A DNA stretch of 64,000 nucleotides, taken from the NCBI RefSeq assembly GCF_047675955.1, contig NW_027327640.1, forward strand, positions 186,001-250,000. Reading direction: 5' to 3'. A program made the position numbers and the translations under genes. Below are positions 52,592-63,941 of the stretch, one piece after another; position 1 is the stretch's first letter, and each line of letters opens with the position of its first letter. The stretch is from Chlorocebus sabaeus (taxonomy: Eukaryota; Chordata; Mammalia; Primates; Cercopithecidae). The notes below the pieces were generated by a model, which had not been told where the DNA came from, made no database searches, and saw nothing but the letters and a program-made list of their open reading frames with translations.

Positions 52592-53967
52592 ACAGAACAC
52601 TGAGCAGTTTCTCAGAAAGCCTCTTTCCAGTTTTGAACGGAAGATATTTCCTTTTTCACCATAGCCCTCTATGGGCTTCGAAATATCCCTTTGCCAATTC
52701 CACAAGAACAGCCTTAGCGAAAGGCTTCTTGAAGGGAAAGATATAACTCTGTGAGATGAATTAACAGAACACAGAGCAGTTTCTCAGAAAGCTTCTTTCC
52801 AGTTTTGAACGGAAGTTATTTCCTTTTTCACCATAGCCCTCTATGGGCTTCCAAATATCCCTTTGCCAATTCCACAAGAACAGCCTTAGCGAAAGGCTTC
52901 TTGAAGGGAAAGATGTAACTCTGTGAGATGAATTAACAGAACACAGAGCAGTTTCTCAGAAAGCTTCTTTCCAGTTTTGAAAGGAAGATATTTCCTTTTT
53001 CACCATAGCCCTCTATGGGCTTCCAAATATCTCTTTGCCAATTCCACAAGAACAGCCTTAGCGAAAGGCTTCTTGAAGGGAAAGATGTAACTCTGTGAGA
53101 TGAATTAACAGAACACAGAGCAGTTTCTCAGAAAGCTTCTTTCCAGTTTTGAACAGAAGATATTTCCTTTTTCACCATAGCCCTCTATGGGCTTCCAAAT
53201 ATCCCTTTGCGAATTCCACAAGAACAGCCTTAGCGAAAGGCTTCTTGAAGGGAAAGATGTAACTCTGTGAGATGAATTAACAGAACACAGAGCAGTTTCT
53301 CAGAAAGCTTCTTTCCAGTTTTGAACGGAAGATATTTCCTTTTTCACCATAGCCCTCTATGGGCTTCCAAATATCCCTTTGCCAATTCCACAAGAACAGC
53401 CTTAGCGAAAGGCTTCTTGAAGGGAAAGATGTAACTCTGTGAGATGAATTAACAGAACACAGAGCAGTTTCTCAGAAAGCTTCTTTCCAGTTTTGAACGG
53501 AAGATATTTCCTTTTTCACCATAGCCCTCTATGGGCTTCCAAATATCCCTTTGCCAATTCCACAAGAACAGCCTTAGCGAAAGGCTTCTTGAAGGGAAAG
53601 ATGTAACTCTGTGAGATGAATTAACAGAACACAGAGCAGTTTCTCAGAAAGCTTCTTTCCAGTTTTGAACGGAAGATATTTCCTTTTTCACCATAGCCCT
53701 CTATGGGCTTCCAAATATCCCTTTGCCAATTCCACAAGAACAGCCTTAGCGAAAGGCTTCTTGAAGGGAAAGATGTAACTCTGTGAGATGAATTAACAGA
53801 ACACAGAGCAGTTTCTCAGAAAGCTTCTTTCCAGTTTTGAACGGAAGATATTTCCTTTTTCACCATAGCCCTCTATGGGCTTCCAAATATCCCTTTGCCA
53901 ATTCCACAAGAACAGCCTTAGCGAAAGGCTTCTTGAAGGGAAAGATGTAACTCTGTGAGATGAATTA
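52592..53967 (+). repeat. 8-monomer higher-order unit I (1376 bp)
   Basis: Monomer 1 has CACTGAG, AAGCCTC, CTTCGAAAT (52680) and GATATAAC. Monomer 2 has GAAGTTATT. Monomer 3 has GAAAGG and ATATCTCTTT. Monomer 4 has GAACAG and GCGAATTCC, which creates an EcoRI site at 53211. Monomers 5-8 are consensus. The ordered set returns after exactly eight monomers in the next full units, so this is a true higher-order repeat. Confidence 0.93.
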
Positions 53968-54655
53968 ACAGAACACTGAGCAGTTTCTCAGAAAGCCTCT
54001 TTCCAGTTTTGAACGGAAGATATTTCCTTTTTCACCATAGCCCTCTATGGGCTTCGAAATATCCCTTTGCCAATTCCACAAGAACAGCCTTAGCGAAAGG
54101 CTTCTTGAAGGGAAAGATATAACTCTGTGAGATGAATTAACAGAACACAGAGCAGTTTCTCAGAAAGCTTCTTTCCAGTTTTGAACGGAAGTTATTTCCT
54201 TTTTCACCATAGCCCTCTATGGGCTTCCAAATATCCCTTTGCCAATTCCACAAGAACAGCCTTAGCGAAAGGCTTCTTGAAGGGAAAGATGTAACTCTGT
54301 GAGATGAATTAACAGAACACAGAGCAGTTTCTCAGAAAGCTTCTTTCCAGTTTTGAAAGGAAGATATTTCCTTTTTCACCATAGCCCTCTATGGGCTTCC
54401 AAATATCCCTTTGCCAATTCCACAAGAACAGCCTTAGCGAAAGGCTTCTTGAAGGGAAAGATGTAACTCTGTGAGATGAATTAACAGAACACAGAGCAGT
54501 TTCTCAGAAAGCTTCTTTCCAGTTTTGAACGGAAGATATTTCCTTTTTCACCATAGCCCTCTATGGGCTTCCAAATATCCCTTTGCCAATTCCACAAGAA
54601 CAGCCTTAGCGAAAGGCTTCTTGAAGGGAAAGATGTAACTCTGTGAGATGAATTA
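53968..54655 (+). repeat. Truncated 4-monomer higher-order unit II (688 bp)
   Basis: Monomers 1 (CTTCGAAAT at 54056) and 2 (GAAGTTATT near 54191) are standard. The third has GAAAGG at 54358 but ATATCCC at 54408, so its left half is monomer 3 and its right half is ordinary. The fourth is consensus, and monomer 1 of the next unit follows at 54656. The unit is best explained as m1-m2-m3/7-m8, with four monomers deleted by unequal exchange between 54358 and 54408. Confidence 0.9.
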
Positions 54656-56031
54656 ACAGAACACTGAGCAGTTTCTCAGAAAGCCTCTTTCCAGTTTTGA
54701 ACGGAAGATATTTCCTTTTTCACCATAGCCCTCTATGGGCTTCGAAATATCCCTTTGCCAATTCCACAAGAACAGCCTTAGCGAAAGGCTTCTTGAAGGG
54801 AAAGATATAACTCTGTGAGATGAATTAACAGAACACAGAGCAGTTTCTCAGAAAGCTTCTTTCCAGTTTTGAACGGAAGTTATTTCCTTTTTCACCATAG
54901 CCCTCTATGGGCTTCCAAATATCCCTTTGCCAATTCCACAAGAACAGCCTTAGCGAAAGGCTTCTTGAAGGGAAAGATGTAACTCTGTGAGATGAATTAA
55001 CAGAACACAGAGCAGTTTCTCAGAAAGCTTCTTTCCAGTTTTGAAAGGAAGATATTTCCTTTTTCACCATAGCCCTCTATGGGCTTCCAAATATCTCTTT
55101 GCCAATTCCACAAGAACAGCCTTAGCGAAAGGCTTCTTGAAGGGAAAGATGTAACTCTGTGAGATGAATTAACAGAACACAGAGCAGTTTCTCAGAAAGC
55201 TTCTTTCCAGTTTTGAACAGAAGATATTTCCTTTTTCACCATAGCCCTCTATGGGCTTCCAAATATCCCTTTGCGAATTCCACAAGAACAGCCTTAGCGA
55301 AAGGCTTCTTGAAGGGAAAGATGTAACTCTGTGAGATGAATTAACAGAACACAGAGCAGTTTCTCAGAAAGCTTCTTTCCAGTTTTGAACGGAAGATATT
55401 TCCTTTTTCACCATAGCCCTCTATGGGCTTCCAAATATCCCTTTGCCAATTCCACAAGAACAGCCTTAGCGAAAGGCTTCTTGAAGGGAAAGATGTAACT
55501 CTGTGAGATGAATTAACAGAACACAGAGCAGTTTCTCAGAAAGCTTCTTTCCAGTTTTGAACGGAAGATATTTCCTTTTTCACCATAGCCCTCTATGGGC
55601 TTCCAAATATCCCTTTGCCAATTCCACAAGAACAGCCTTAGCGAAAGGCTTCTTGAAGGGAAAGATGTAACTCTGTGAGATGAATTAACAGAACACAGAG
55701 CAGTTTCTCAGAAAGCTTCTTTCCAGTTTTGAACGGAAGATATTTCCTTTTTCACCATAGCCCTCTATGGGCTTCCAAATATCCCTTTGCCAATTCCACA
55801 AGAACAGCCTTAGCGAAAGGCTTCTTGAAGGGAAAGATGTAACTCTGTGAGATGAATTAACAGAACACAGAGCAGTTTCTCAGAAAGCTTCTTTCCAGTT
55901 TTGAACGGAAGATATTTCCTTTTTCACCATAGCCCTCTATGGGCTTCCAAATATCCCTTTGCCAATTCCACAAGAACAGCCTTAGCGAAAGGCTTCTTGA
56001 AGGGAAAGATGTAACTCTGTGAGATGAATTA
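54656..56031 (+). repeat. 8-monomer higher-order unit III (1376 bp)
   Basis: The full marker set is present: CTTCGAAAT at 54744, GAAGTTATT near 54878, GAAAGG with ATATCTC near 55045-55095, GAACAG near 55217 and an EcoRI site at 55275, followed by four consensus monomers. Confidence 0.93.
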
Positions 56032-57407
56032 ACAGAACACTGAGCAGTTTCTCAGAAAGCCTCTTTCCAGTTTTGAACGGAAGATATTTCCTTTTTCACC
56101 ATAGCCCTCTATGGGCTTCGAAATATCCCTTTGCCAATTCCACAAGAACAGCCTTAGCGAAAGGCTTCTTGAAGGGAAAGATATAACTCTGTGAGATGAA
56201 TTAACAGAACACAGAGCAGTTTCTCAGAAAGCTTCTTTCCAGTTTTGAACGGAAGTTATTTCCTTTTTCACCATAGCCCTCTATGGGCTTCCAAATATCC
56301 CTTTGCCAATTCCACAAGAACAGCCTTAGCGAAAGGCTTCTTGAAGGGAAAGATGTAACTCTGTGAGATGAATTAACAGAACACAGAGCAGTTTCTCAGA
56401 AAGCTTCTTTCCAGTTTTGAAAGGAAGATATTTCCTTTTTCACCATAGCCCTCTATGGGCTTCCAAATATCTCTTTGCCAATTCCACAAGAACAGCCTTA
56501 GCGAAAGGCTTCTTGAAGGGAAAGATGTAACTCTGTGAGATGAATTAACAGAACACAGAGCAGTTTCTCAGAAAGCTTCTTTCCAGTTTTGAACAGAAGA
56601 TATTTCCTTTTTCACCATAGCCCTCTATGGGCTTCCAAATATCCCTTTGCGAATTCCACAAGAACAGCCTTAGCGAAAGGCTTCTTGAAGGGAAAGATGT
56701 AACTCTGTGAGATGAATTAACAGAACACAGAGCAGTTTCTCAGAAAGCTTCTTTCCAGTTTTGAACGGAAGATATTTCCTTTTTCACCATAGCCCTCTCT
56801 GGGCTTCCAAATATCCCTTTGCCAATTCCACAAGAACAGCCTTAGCGAAAGGCTTCTTGAAGGGAAAGATGTAACTCTGTGAGATGAATTAACAGAACAC
56901 AGAGCAGTTTCTCAGAAAGCTTCTTTCCAGTTTTGAACGGAAGATATTTCCTTTTTCACCATAGCCCTCTATGGGCTTCCAAATATCCCTTTGCCAATTC
57001 CACAAGAACAGCCTTAGCGAAAGGCTTCTTGAAGGGAAAGATGTAACTCTGTGAGATGAATTAACAGAACACAGAGCAGTTTCTCAGAAAGCTTCTTTCC
57101 AGTTTTGAACGGAAGATATTTCCTTTTTCACCATAGCCCTCTATGGGCTTCCAAATATCCCTTTGCCAATTCCACAAGAACAGCCTTAGCGAAAGGCTTC
57201 TTGAAGGGAAAGATGTAACTCTGTGAGATGAATTAACAGAACACAGAGCAGTTTCTCAGAAAGCTTCTTTCCAGTTTTGAACGGAAGATATTTCCTTTTT
57301 CACCATAGCCCTCTATGGGCTTCCAAATATCCCTTTGCCAATTCCACAAGAACAGCCTTAGCGAAAGGCTTCTTGAAGGGAAAGATGTAACTCTGTGAGA
57401 TGAATTA
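56032..57407 (+). repeat. 8-monomer higher-order unit IV (1376 bp)
   Basis: CTTCGAAAT at 56120, GAAGTTATT near 56254, GAAAGG with ATATCTC near 56421-56470, GAACAG near 56594 and an EcoRI site at 56651 identify monomers 1-4. Monomer 5 carries a private CCCTCTCTGGG near 56799. No monomer 1 follows at 57408, so the regular array ends here; the right boundary is set by spacing alone. Confidence 0.85.
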
Positions 57408-59063
57408 ACAGAACACAGAGCAGTTTCTCAGAAAGCTTCTTTCCAGTTTTGAACGGAAGATATTTCCTTTTTCACCATAGCCCTCTATGGGCTTCCAAAT
57501 ATCCCTTTGCCAATTCCACAAGAACAGCCTTAGCGAAAGGCTTCTTGAAGGGAAAGATGTAACTCTGTGAGATGAATTAACAGAACACAGAGCAGTTTCT
57601 CAGAAAGCTTCTTTCCAGTTTTGAACGGAAGATATTTCCTTTTTCACCATAGCCCTCTATGGGCTTCCAAATATCCCTTTGCCAATTCCACAAGAACAGC
57701 CTTAGCGAAAGGCTTCTTGAAGGGAAAGATGTAACTCTGTGAGATGAATTAACAGAACACAGAGCAGTTTCTCAGAAAGCTTCTTTCCAGTTTTGAACGG
57801 AAGATATTTCCTTTTTCACCATAGCCCTCTATGGGCTTCCAAATATCCCTTTGCCAATTCCACAAGAACAGCCTTAGCGAAAGGCTTCTTGAAGGGAAAG
57901 ATGTAACTCTGTGAGATGAATTAACAGAACACAGAGCAGTTTCTCGAAAGCTTCTTTCCAGTTTTGAACGGAAGATATTTCCTTTTTCACCATAGCCCTC
58001 TATGGGCTTCCAAATATCCCTTTGCCAATTCCACAAGAACAGCCTTAGCGAAAGGCTTCTTGAAGGGAAAGATGTAACTCTGTGAGATGAATTAACAGAA
58101 CACAGAGCAGTTTCTCAGAAAGCTTCTTTCCAGTTTTGAACGGAAGATATTTCCTTTTTCACCATAGCCCTCTATGGGCTTCCAAATATCCCTTTGCCAA
58201 TTCCACAAAAACAGCCTTAGCGAAAGGCTTCTTGAAGGGAAAGATGTAACTCTGTGAGATGAATTAACAGAACACAGAGCAGTTTCTCAGAAAGCTTCTT
58301 TCCAGTTTTGAACGGAAGATATTTCCTTTTTCACCATAGCCCTCTAAGGGCTTCCAAATATCCCTTTGCCAATTCCACAAGAACAGCCTTAGCGAAAGGC
58401 TTCTTGAAGGGAAAGATGTAACTCTGTGAGATGAATTAACAGAACACAGAGCAGTTTCTCAGAAAGCTTCTTTCCAGTTTTGAACGGAAGATATTTCCTT
58501 TTTCACCATAGCCCACTATGGGCTTCCAAATATCCCTTTGCCAACTCCACAAGAACAGCCTTAGCGAAAGGCTTCTTGAAGGGAAAGATGTAACTCTGTG
58601 AGATGAATTAACAGAACACAGAGCAGTTTCTCAGAAAGCTTCTTTCCAGTTTTGAACGGAAGATATTTCCTTTTTCACCATAGCCCTCTATGGGCTTCCA
58701 AATATCCCTTTGCCAATTCCACAAGAACAGCCTTAGCGAAAGGCTTCTTGAAGGGAAAGATGTAACTCTGTGAGATGAATTAACAGAACAAGAGCAGTTT
58801 CTCAGAAAGCTTCTTTCCAGTTTTGAACGGAAGATATTTCCTTTTTCACCATAGCCCTCTATGGGCTTCCAAATATCCCTTTGCCAATTCCACAAGAACA
58901 GCCTTAGCGAAAGGCTTCTTGAAGGGAAAGATGTAACTCTGTGAGATGAATTAACAGAACACAGAGCAGTTTCTCAGAAAGCTTCTTTCCAGTTTTGAAC
59001 GGAAGATATTTCCTTTTTCACCATAGCCCTCTATGGGCTTCCAAATATCCCTTTGCCAATTCC
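57408..59063 (+). repeat. Near-consensus monomers between repeat blocks
   Basis: About ten monomers lie here with the last A23 deletion of the window (57946), ACAAAAACAG near 58207, CTCTAAGGGC near 58346, CCCACTATG with CCAACTCC at 58515-58545 and AACAAGAGC near 58791, a different one-base deletion. The CCCACTATG to TTCCGCAAG interval (549 bp) matches that at 45446-45996 (550 bp) apart from this deletion. Confidence 0.85.
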
Positions 59064-60330
59064 GCAAGAACAGCCTTAGCGAAAGGCTTCTTGAAGGGAA
59101 AGATGTAACTCTGTGAGATGAATTAACAGAACACTGAGCAGTTTCTCAGAAAGCTTCTTTCCAGTTTTGAACGGAAGATATTTCCTTTTTCACCATAGCC
59201 CTCTATGGGCTTCCAAATATCCCTTTGCCAATTCCACAAGAACAGCCTTAGCGAAAGGCTTCTTGAAGGGAAAGATGTAACTCTGTGAGATGAATTAACA
59301 GAACACAGAGCAGTTTCTCAGAAAGCTTCTTTCCAGTTTTGAACGGAAGATATTTCCTTTTTCACCATAGCCCTCTATGGGCTTCCAAATATCCCTTTGC
59401 CAATTCCACAAGAACAGCCTTAGCGAAAGGCTTCTTGAAGGGAAAGATGTAACTCTGTGAGATGAATTAACAGAACACAGAGCAGTTTCTCAGAAAGCTT
59501 CTTTCCAGTTTTGAACGGAAGATATTTCCTTTTTCACCATAGCCCTCTATGGGCTTCCAAATATCCCTTTGCCAATTCCACAAGAACAGCCTTAGCGAAA
59601 GGCTTCTTGAAGGGAAAGATGTAACTCTGTGAGATGAATTAACAGAACACAGAGCAGTTTCTCAGAAAGCTTCTTTCCAGTTTTGAACGGAAGATATTTC
59701 CTTTTTCACCATAGCCCTCTATGGGCTTCCAAATATCCCTTTGCCAATTCCACAAGAACAGCCTTAACGAAAGGCTTCTTGAAGGGAAAGATGTAACTCT
59801 GTGAGATGAATTAACAGAACACAGAGCAGTTTCTCAGAAAGCTTCTTTCCAGTTTTGAACGGAAGATATTTCCTTTTTCACCATAGCCCTCTATGGGCTT
59901 CCAAATATCCCTTTGCCAATTCCACAAGAACAGCCTTAGCGAAAGGCTTCTTGAAGGGAAAGATGTAACTCTGTGAGATGAATTAACAGAACACAGAGCA
60001 GTTTCTCAGAAAGCTTCTTTCCAGTTTTGAACGGAAGATATTTCCTTTTTCACCATAGCCCTCTATGGGCTTCCAAATATCCCTTTGCCAATTCCACAAG
60101 AACAGCCTTAGCGAAAGGCTTCTTGAAGGGAAAGATGTAACTCTGTGAGATGAATTAACAGAACACAGAGCAGTTTCTCAGAAAGCTTCTTTCCAGTTTT
60201 GAACGGAAGATATTTCCTTTTTCACCATAGCCCTCTATGGGCTTCCAAATATCCCTTTGCCAATTCCACAAGAACAGCCTTAGCGAAAGGCTTCTTGAAG
60301 GGAAAGATGTAACTCTGTGAGATGAATTAG
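59064..60330 (+). repeat. Long-range duplicated segment, right copy
   Basis: TTCCGCAAG at 59064, CACTGAG at 59135, CTTAACG at 59767 and TTAGCCG at 60330 mirror 50638-51904 at a constant offset of 8426 bp. A second TTAGCCG at 61362, six monomers later, has no counterpart on the left, so extra monomers were added before the next 8-mer unit. Confidence 0.85.
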
Positions 60331-62221
60331 CCGAACACAGAGCAGTTTCTCAGAAAGCTTCTTTCCAGTTTTGAACGGAAGATATTTCCTTTTTCACCAT
60401 AGCCCTCTATGGGCTTCCAAATATCCCTTTGCCAATTCCACAAGAACAGCCTTAGCGAAAGGCTTCTTGAAGGGAAAGATGTAACTCTGTGAGATGAATT
60501 AACAGAACACAGAGCAGTTTCTCAGAAAGCTTCTTTCCAGTTTTGAACGGAAGATATTTCCTTTTTCACCATAGCCCTCTATGGGCTTCCAAATATCCCT
60601 TTGCCAATTCCACAAGAACAGCCTTAGCGAAAGGCTTCTTGAAGGGAAAGATGTAACTCTGTGAGATGAATTAACAGAACACAGAGCAGTTTCTCAGAAA
60701 GCTTCTTTCCAGTTTTGAACGGAAGATATTTCCTTTTTCACCATAGCCCTCTATGGGCTTCCAAATATCCCTTTGCCAATTCCACAAGAACAGCCTTAGC
60801 GAAAGGCTTCTTGAAGGGAAAGATGTAACTCTGTGAGATGAATTAACAGAACACAGAGCAGTTTCTCAGAAAGCTTCTTTCCAGTTTTGAACGGAAGATA
60901 TTTCCTTTTTCACCATAGCCCTCTATGGGCTTCCAAATATCCCTTTGCCAATTCCACAAGAACAGCCTTAGCGAAAGGCTTCTTGAAGGGAAAGATGTAA
61001 CTCTGTGAGATGAATTAACAGAACACAGAGCAGTTTCTCAGAAAGCTTCTTTCCAGTTTTGAACGGAAGATATTTCCTTTTTCACCATAGCCCTCTATGG
61101 GCTTCCAAATATCCCTTTGCCAATTCCACAAGAACAGCCTTAGCGAAAGGCTTCTTGAAGGGAAAGATGTAACTCTGTGAGATGAATTAACAGAACACAG
61201 AGCAGTTTCTCAGAAAGCTTCTTTCCAGTTTTGAACGGAAGATATTTCCTTTTTCACCATAGCCCTCTATGGGCTTCCAAATATCCCTTTGCCAATTCCA
61301 CAAGAACAGCCTTAGCGAAAGGCTTCTTGAAGGGAAAGATGTAACTCTGTGAGATGAATTAGCCGAACACAGAGCAGTTTCTCAGAAAGCTTCTTTCCAG
61401 TTTTGAACGGAAGATATTTCCTTTTTCACCATAGCCCTCTATGGGCTTCCAAATATCCCTTTGCCAATTCCACAAGAACAGCCTTAGCGAAAGGCTTCTT
61501 GAAGGGAAAGATGTAACTCTGTGAGATGAATTAACAGAACACAGAGCAGTTTCTCAGAAAGCTTCTTTCCAGTTTTGAACGGAAGATATTTCCTTTTTCA
61601 CCATAGCCCTCTATGGGCTTCCAAATATCCCTTTGCCAATTCCACAAGAACAGCCTTAGCGAAAGGCTTCTTGAAGGGAAAGATGTAACTCTGTGAGATG
61701 AATTAACAGAACACAGAGCAGTTTCTCAGAAAGCTTCTTTCCAGTTTTGAACGGAAGATATTTCCTTTTTCACCATAGCCCTCTATGGGCTTCCAAATAT
61801 CCCTTTGCCAATTCCACAAGAACAGCCTTAGCGAAAGGCTTCTTGAAGGGAAAGATGTAACTCTGTGAGATGAATTAACAGAACACAGAGCAGTTTCTCA
61901 GAAAGCTTCTTTCCAGTTTTGAACGGAAGATATTTCCTTTTTCACCATAGCCCTCTATGGGCTTCCAAATATCCCTTTGCCAATTCCACAAGAACAGCCT
62001 TAGCGAAAGGCTTCTTGAAGGGAAAGATGTAACTCTGTGAGATGAATTAACAGAACACAGAGCAGTTTCTCAGAAAGCTTCTTTCCAGTTTTGAACGGAA
62101 GATATTTCCTTTTTCACCATAGCCCTCTATGGGCTTCCAAATATCCCTTTGCCAATTCCACAAGAACAGCCTTAGCGAAAGGCTTCTTGAAGGGAAAGAT
62201 GTAACTCTGTGAGATGAATTA
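60331..62221 (+). repeat. Consensus monomers before the last 8-mer unit
   Basis: About eleven monomers are almost free of variants apart from TTAGCCG at 61362. All are 172 bp. Nothing but satellite is present. Confidence 0.88.
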
Positions 62222-63597
62222 ACAGAACACTGAGCAGTTTCTCAGAAAGCCTCTTTCCAGTTTTGAACGGAAGATATTTCCTTTTTCACCATAGCCCTCT
62301 ATGGGCTTCGAAATATCCCTTTGCCAATTCCACAAGAACAGCCTTAGCGAAAGGCTTCTTGAAGGGAAAGATATAACTCTGTGAGATGAATTAACAGAAC
62401 ACAGAGCAGTTTCTCAGAAAGCTTCTTTCCAGTTTTGAACGGAAGTTATTTCCTTTTTCACCATAGCCCTCTATGGGCTTCCAAATATCCCTTTGCCAAT
62501 TCCACAAGAACAGCCTTAGCGAAAGGCTTCTTGAAGGGAAAGATGTAACTCTGTGAGATGAATTAACAGAACACAGAGCAGTTTCTCAGAAAGCTTCTTT
62601 CCAGTTTTGAAAGGAAGATATTTCCTTTTTCACCATAGCCCTCTATGGGCTTCCAAATATCTCTTTGCCAATTCCACAAGAACAGCCTTAGCGAAAGGCT
62701 TCTTGAAGGGAAAGATGTAACTCTGTGAGATGAATTAACAGAACACAGAGCAGTTTCTCAGAAAGCTTCTTTCCAGTTTTGAACAGAAGATATTTCCTTT
62801 TTCACCATAGCCCTCTATGGGCTTCCAAATATCCCTTTGCGAATTCCACAAGAACAGCCTTAGCGAAAGGCTTCTTGAAGGGAAAGATGTAACTCTGTGA
62901 GATGAATTAACAGAACACAGAGCAGTTTCTCAGAAAGCTTCTTTCCAGTTTTGAACGGAAGATATTTCCTTTTTCACCATAGCCCTCTATGGGCTTCCAA
63001 ATATCCCTTTGCCAATTCCACAAGAACAGCCTTAGCGAAAGGCTTCTTGAAGGGAAAGATGTAACTCTGTGAGATGAATTAACAGAACACAGAGCAGTTT
63101 CTCAGAAAGCTTCTTTCCAGTTTTGAACGGAAGATATTTCCTTTTTCACCATAGCCCTCTATGGGCTTCCAAATATCCCTTTGCCAATTCCACAAGAACA
63201 GCCTTAGCGAAAGGCTTCTTGAAGGGAAAGATGTAACTCTGTGAGATGAATTAACAGAACACAGAGCAGTTTCTCAGAAAGCTTCTTTCCAGTTTTGAAC
63301 GGAAGATATTTCCTTTTTCACCATAGCCCTCTATGGGCTTCCAAATATCCCTTTGCCAATTCCACAAGAACAGCCTTAGCGAAAGGCTTCTTGAAGGGAA
63401 AGATGTAACTCTGTGAGATGAATTAACAGAACACAGAGCAGTTTCTCAGAAAGCTTCTTTCCAGTTTTGAACGGAAGATATTTCCTTTTTCACCATAGCC
63501 CTCTATGGGCTTCCAAATATCCCTTTGCCAATTCCACAAGAACAGCCTTAGCGAAAGGCTTCTTGAAGGGAAAGATGTAACTCTGTGAGATGAATTA
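62222..63597 (+). repeat. 8-monomer higher-order unit V (1376 bp)
   Basis: CTTCGAAAT at 62310, GATATAAC near 62370, GAAGTTATT near 62446, GAAAGG with ATATCTC near 62611-62661, GAACAG near 62785 and an EcoRI site at 62841 reproduce monomers 1-4. Monomers 5-8 are consensus. The offset from unit I is 9630 bp (56 monomers minus two bases), 1204 bp more than the offset of the upstream segment. Confidence 0.88.
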
Positions 63598-63941
63598 ACA
63601 GAACACAGAGCAGTTTCTCAGAAAGCTTCTTTCCAGTTTTGAACGGAAGATATTTCCTTTTTCACCATAGCCCTCTATGGGCTTCCAAATATCCCTTTGC
63701 CAATTCCACAAGAACAGCCTTAGCGAAAGGCTTCTTGAAGGGAAAGATGTAACTCTGTGAGATGAATTAACAGAACACAGAGCAGTTTCTCAGAAAGCTT
63801 CTTTCCAGTTTTGAACGGAAGATATTTCCTTTTTCACCATAGCCCTCTATGGGCTTCCAAATATCCCTTTGCCAATTCCACAAGAACAGCCTTAGCGAAA
63901 GGCTTCTTGAAGGGAAAGATGTAACTCTGTGAGATGAATTA

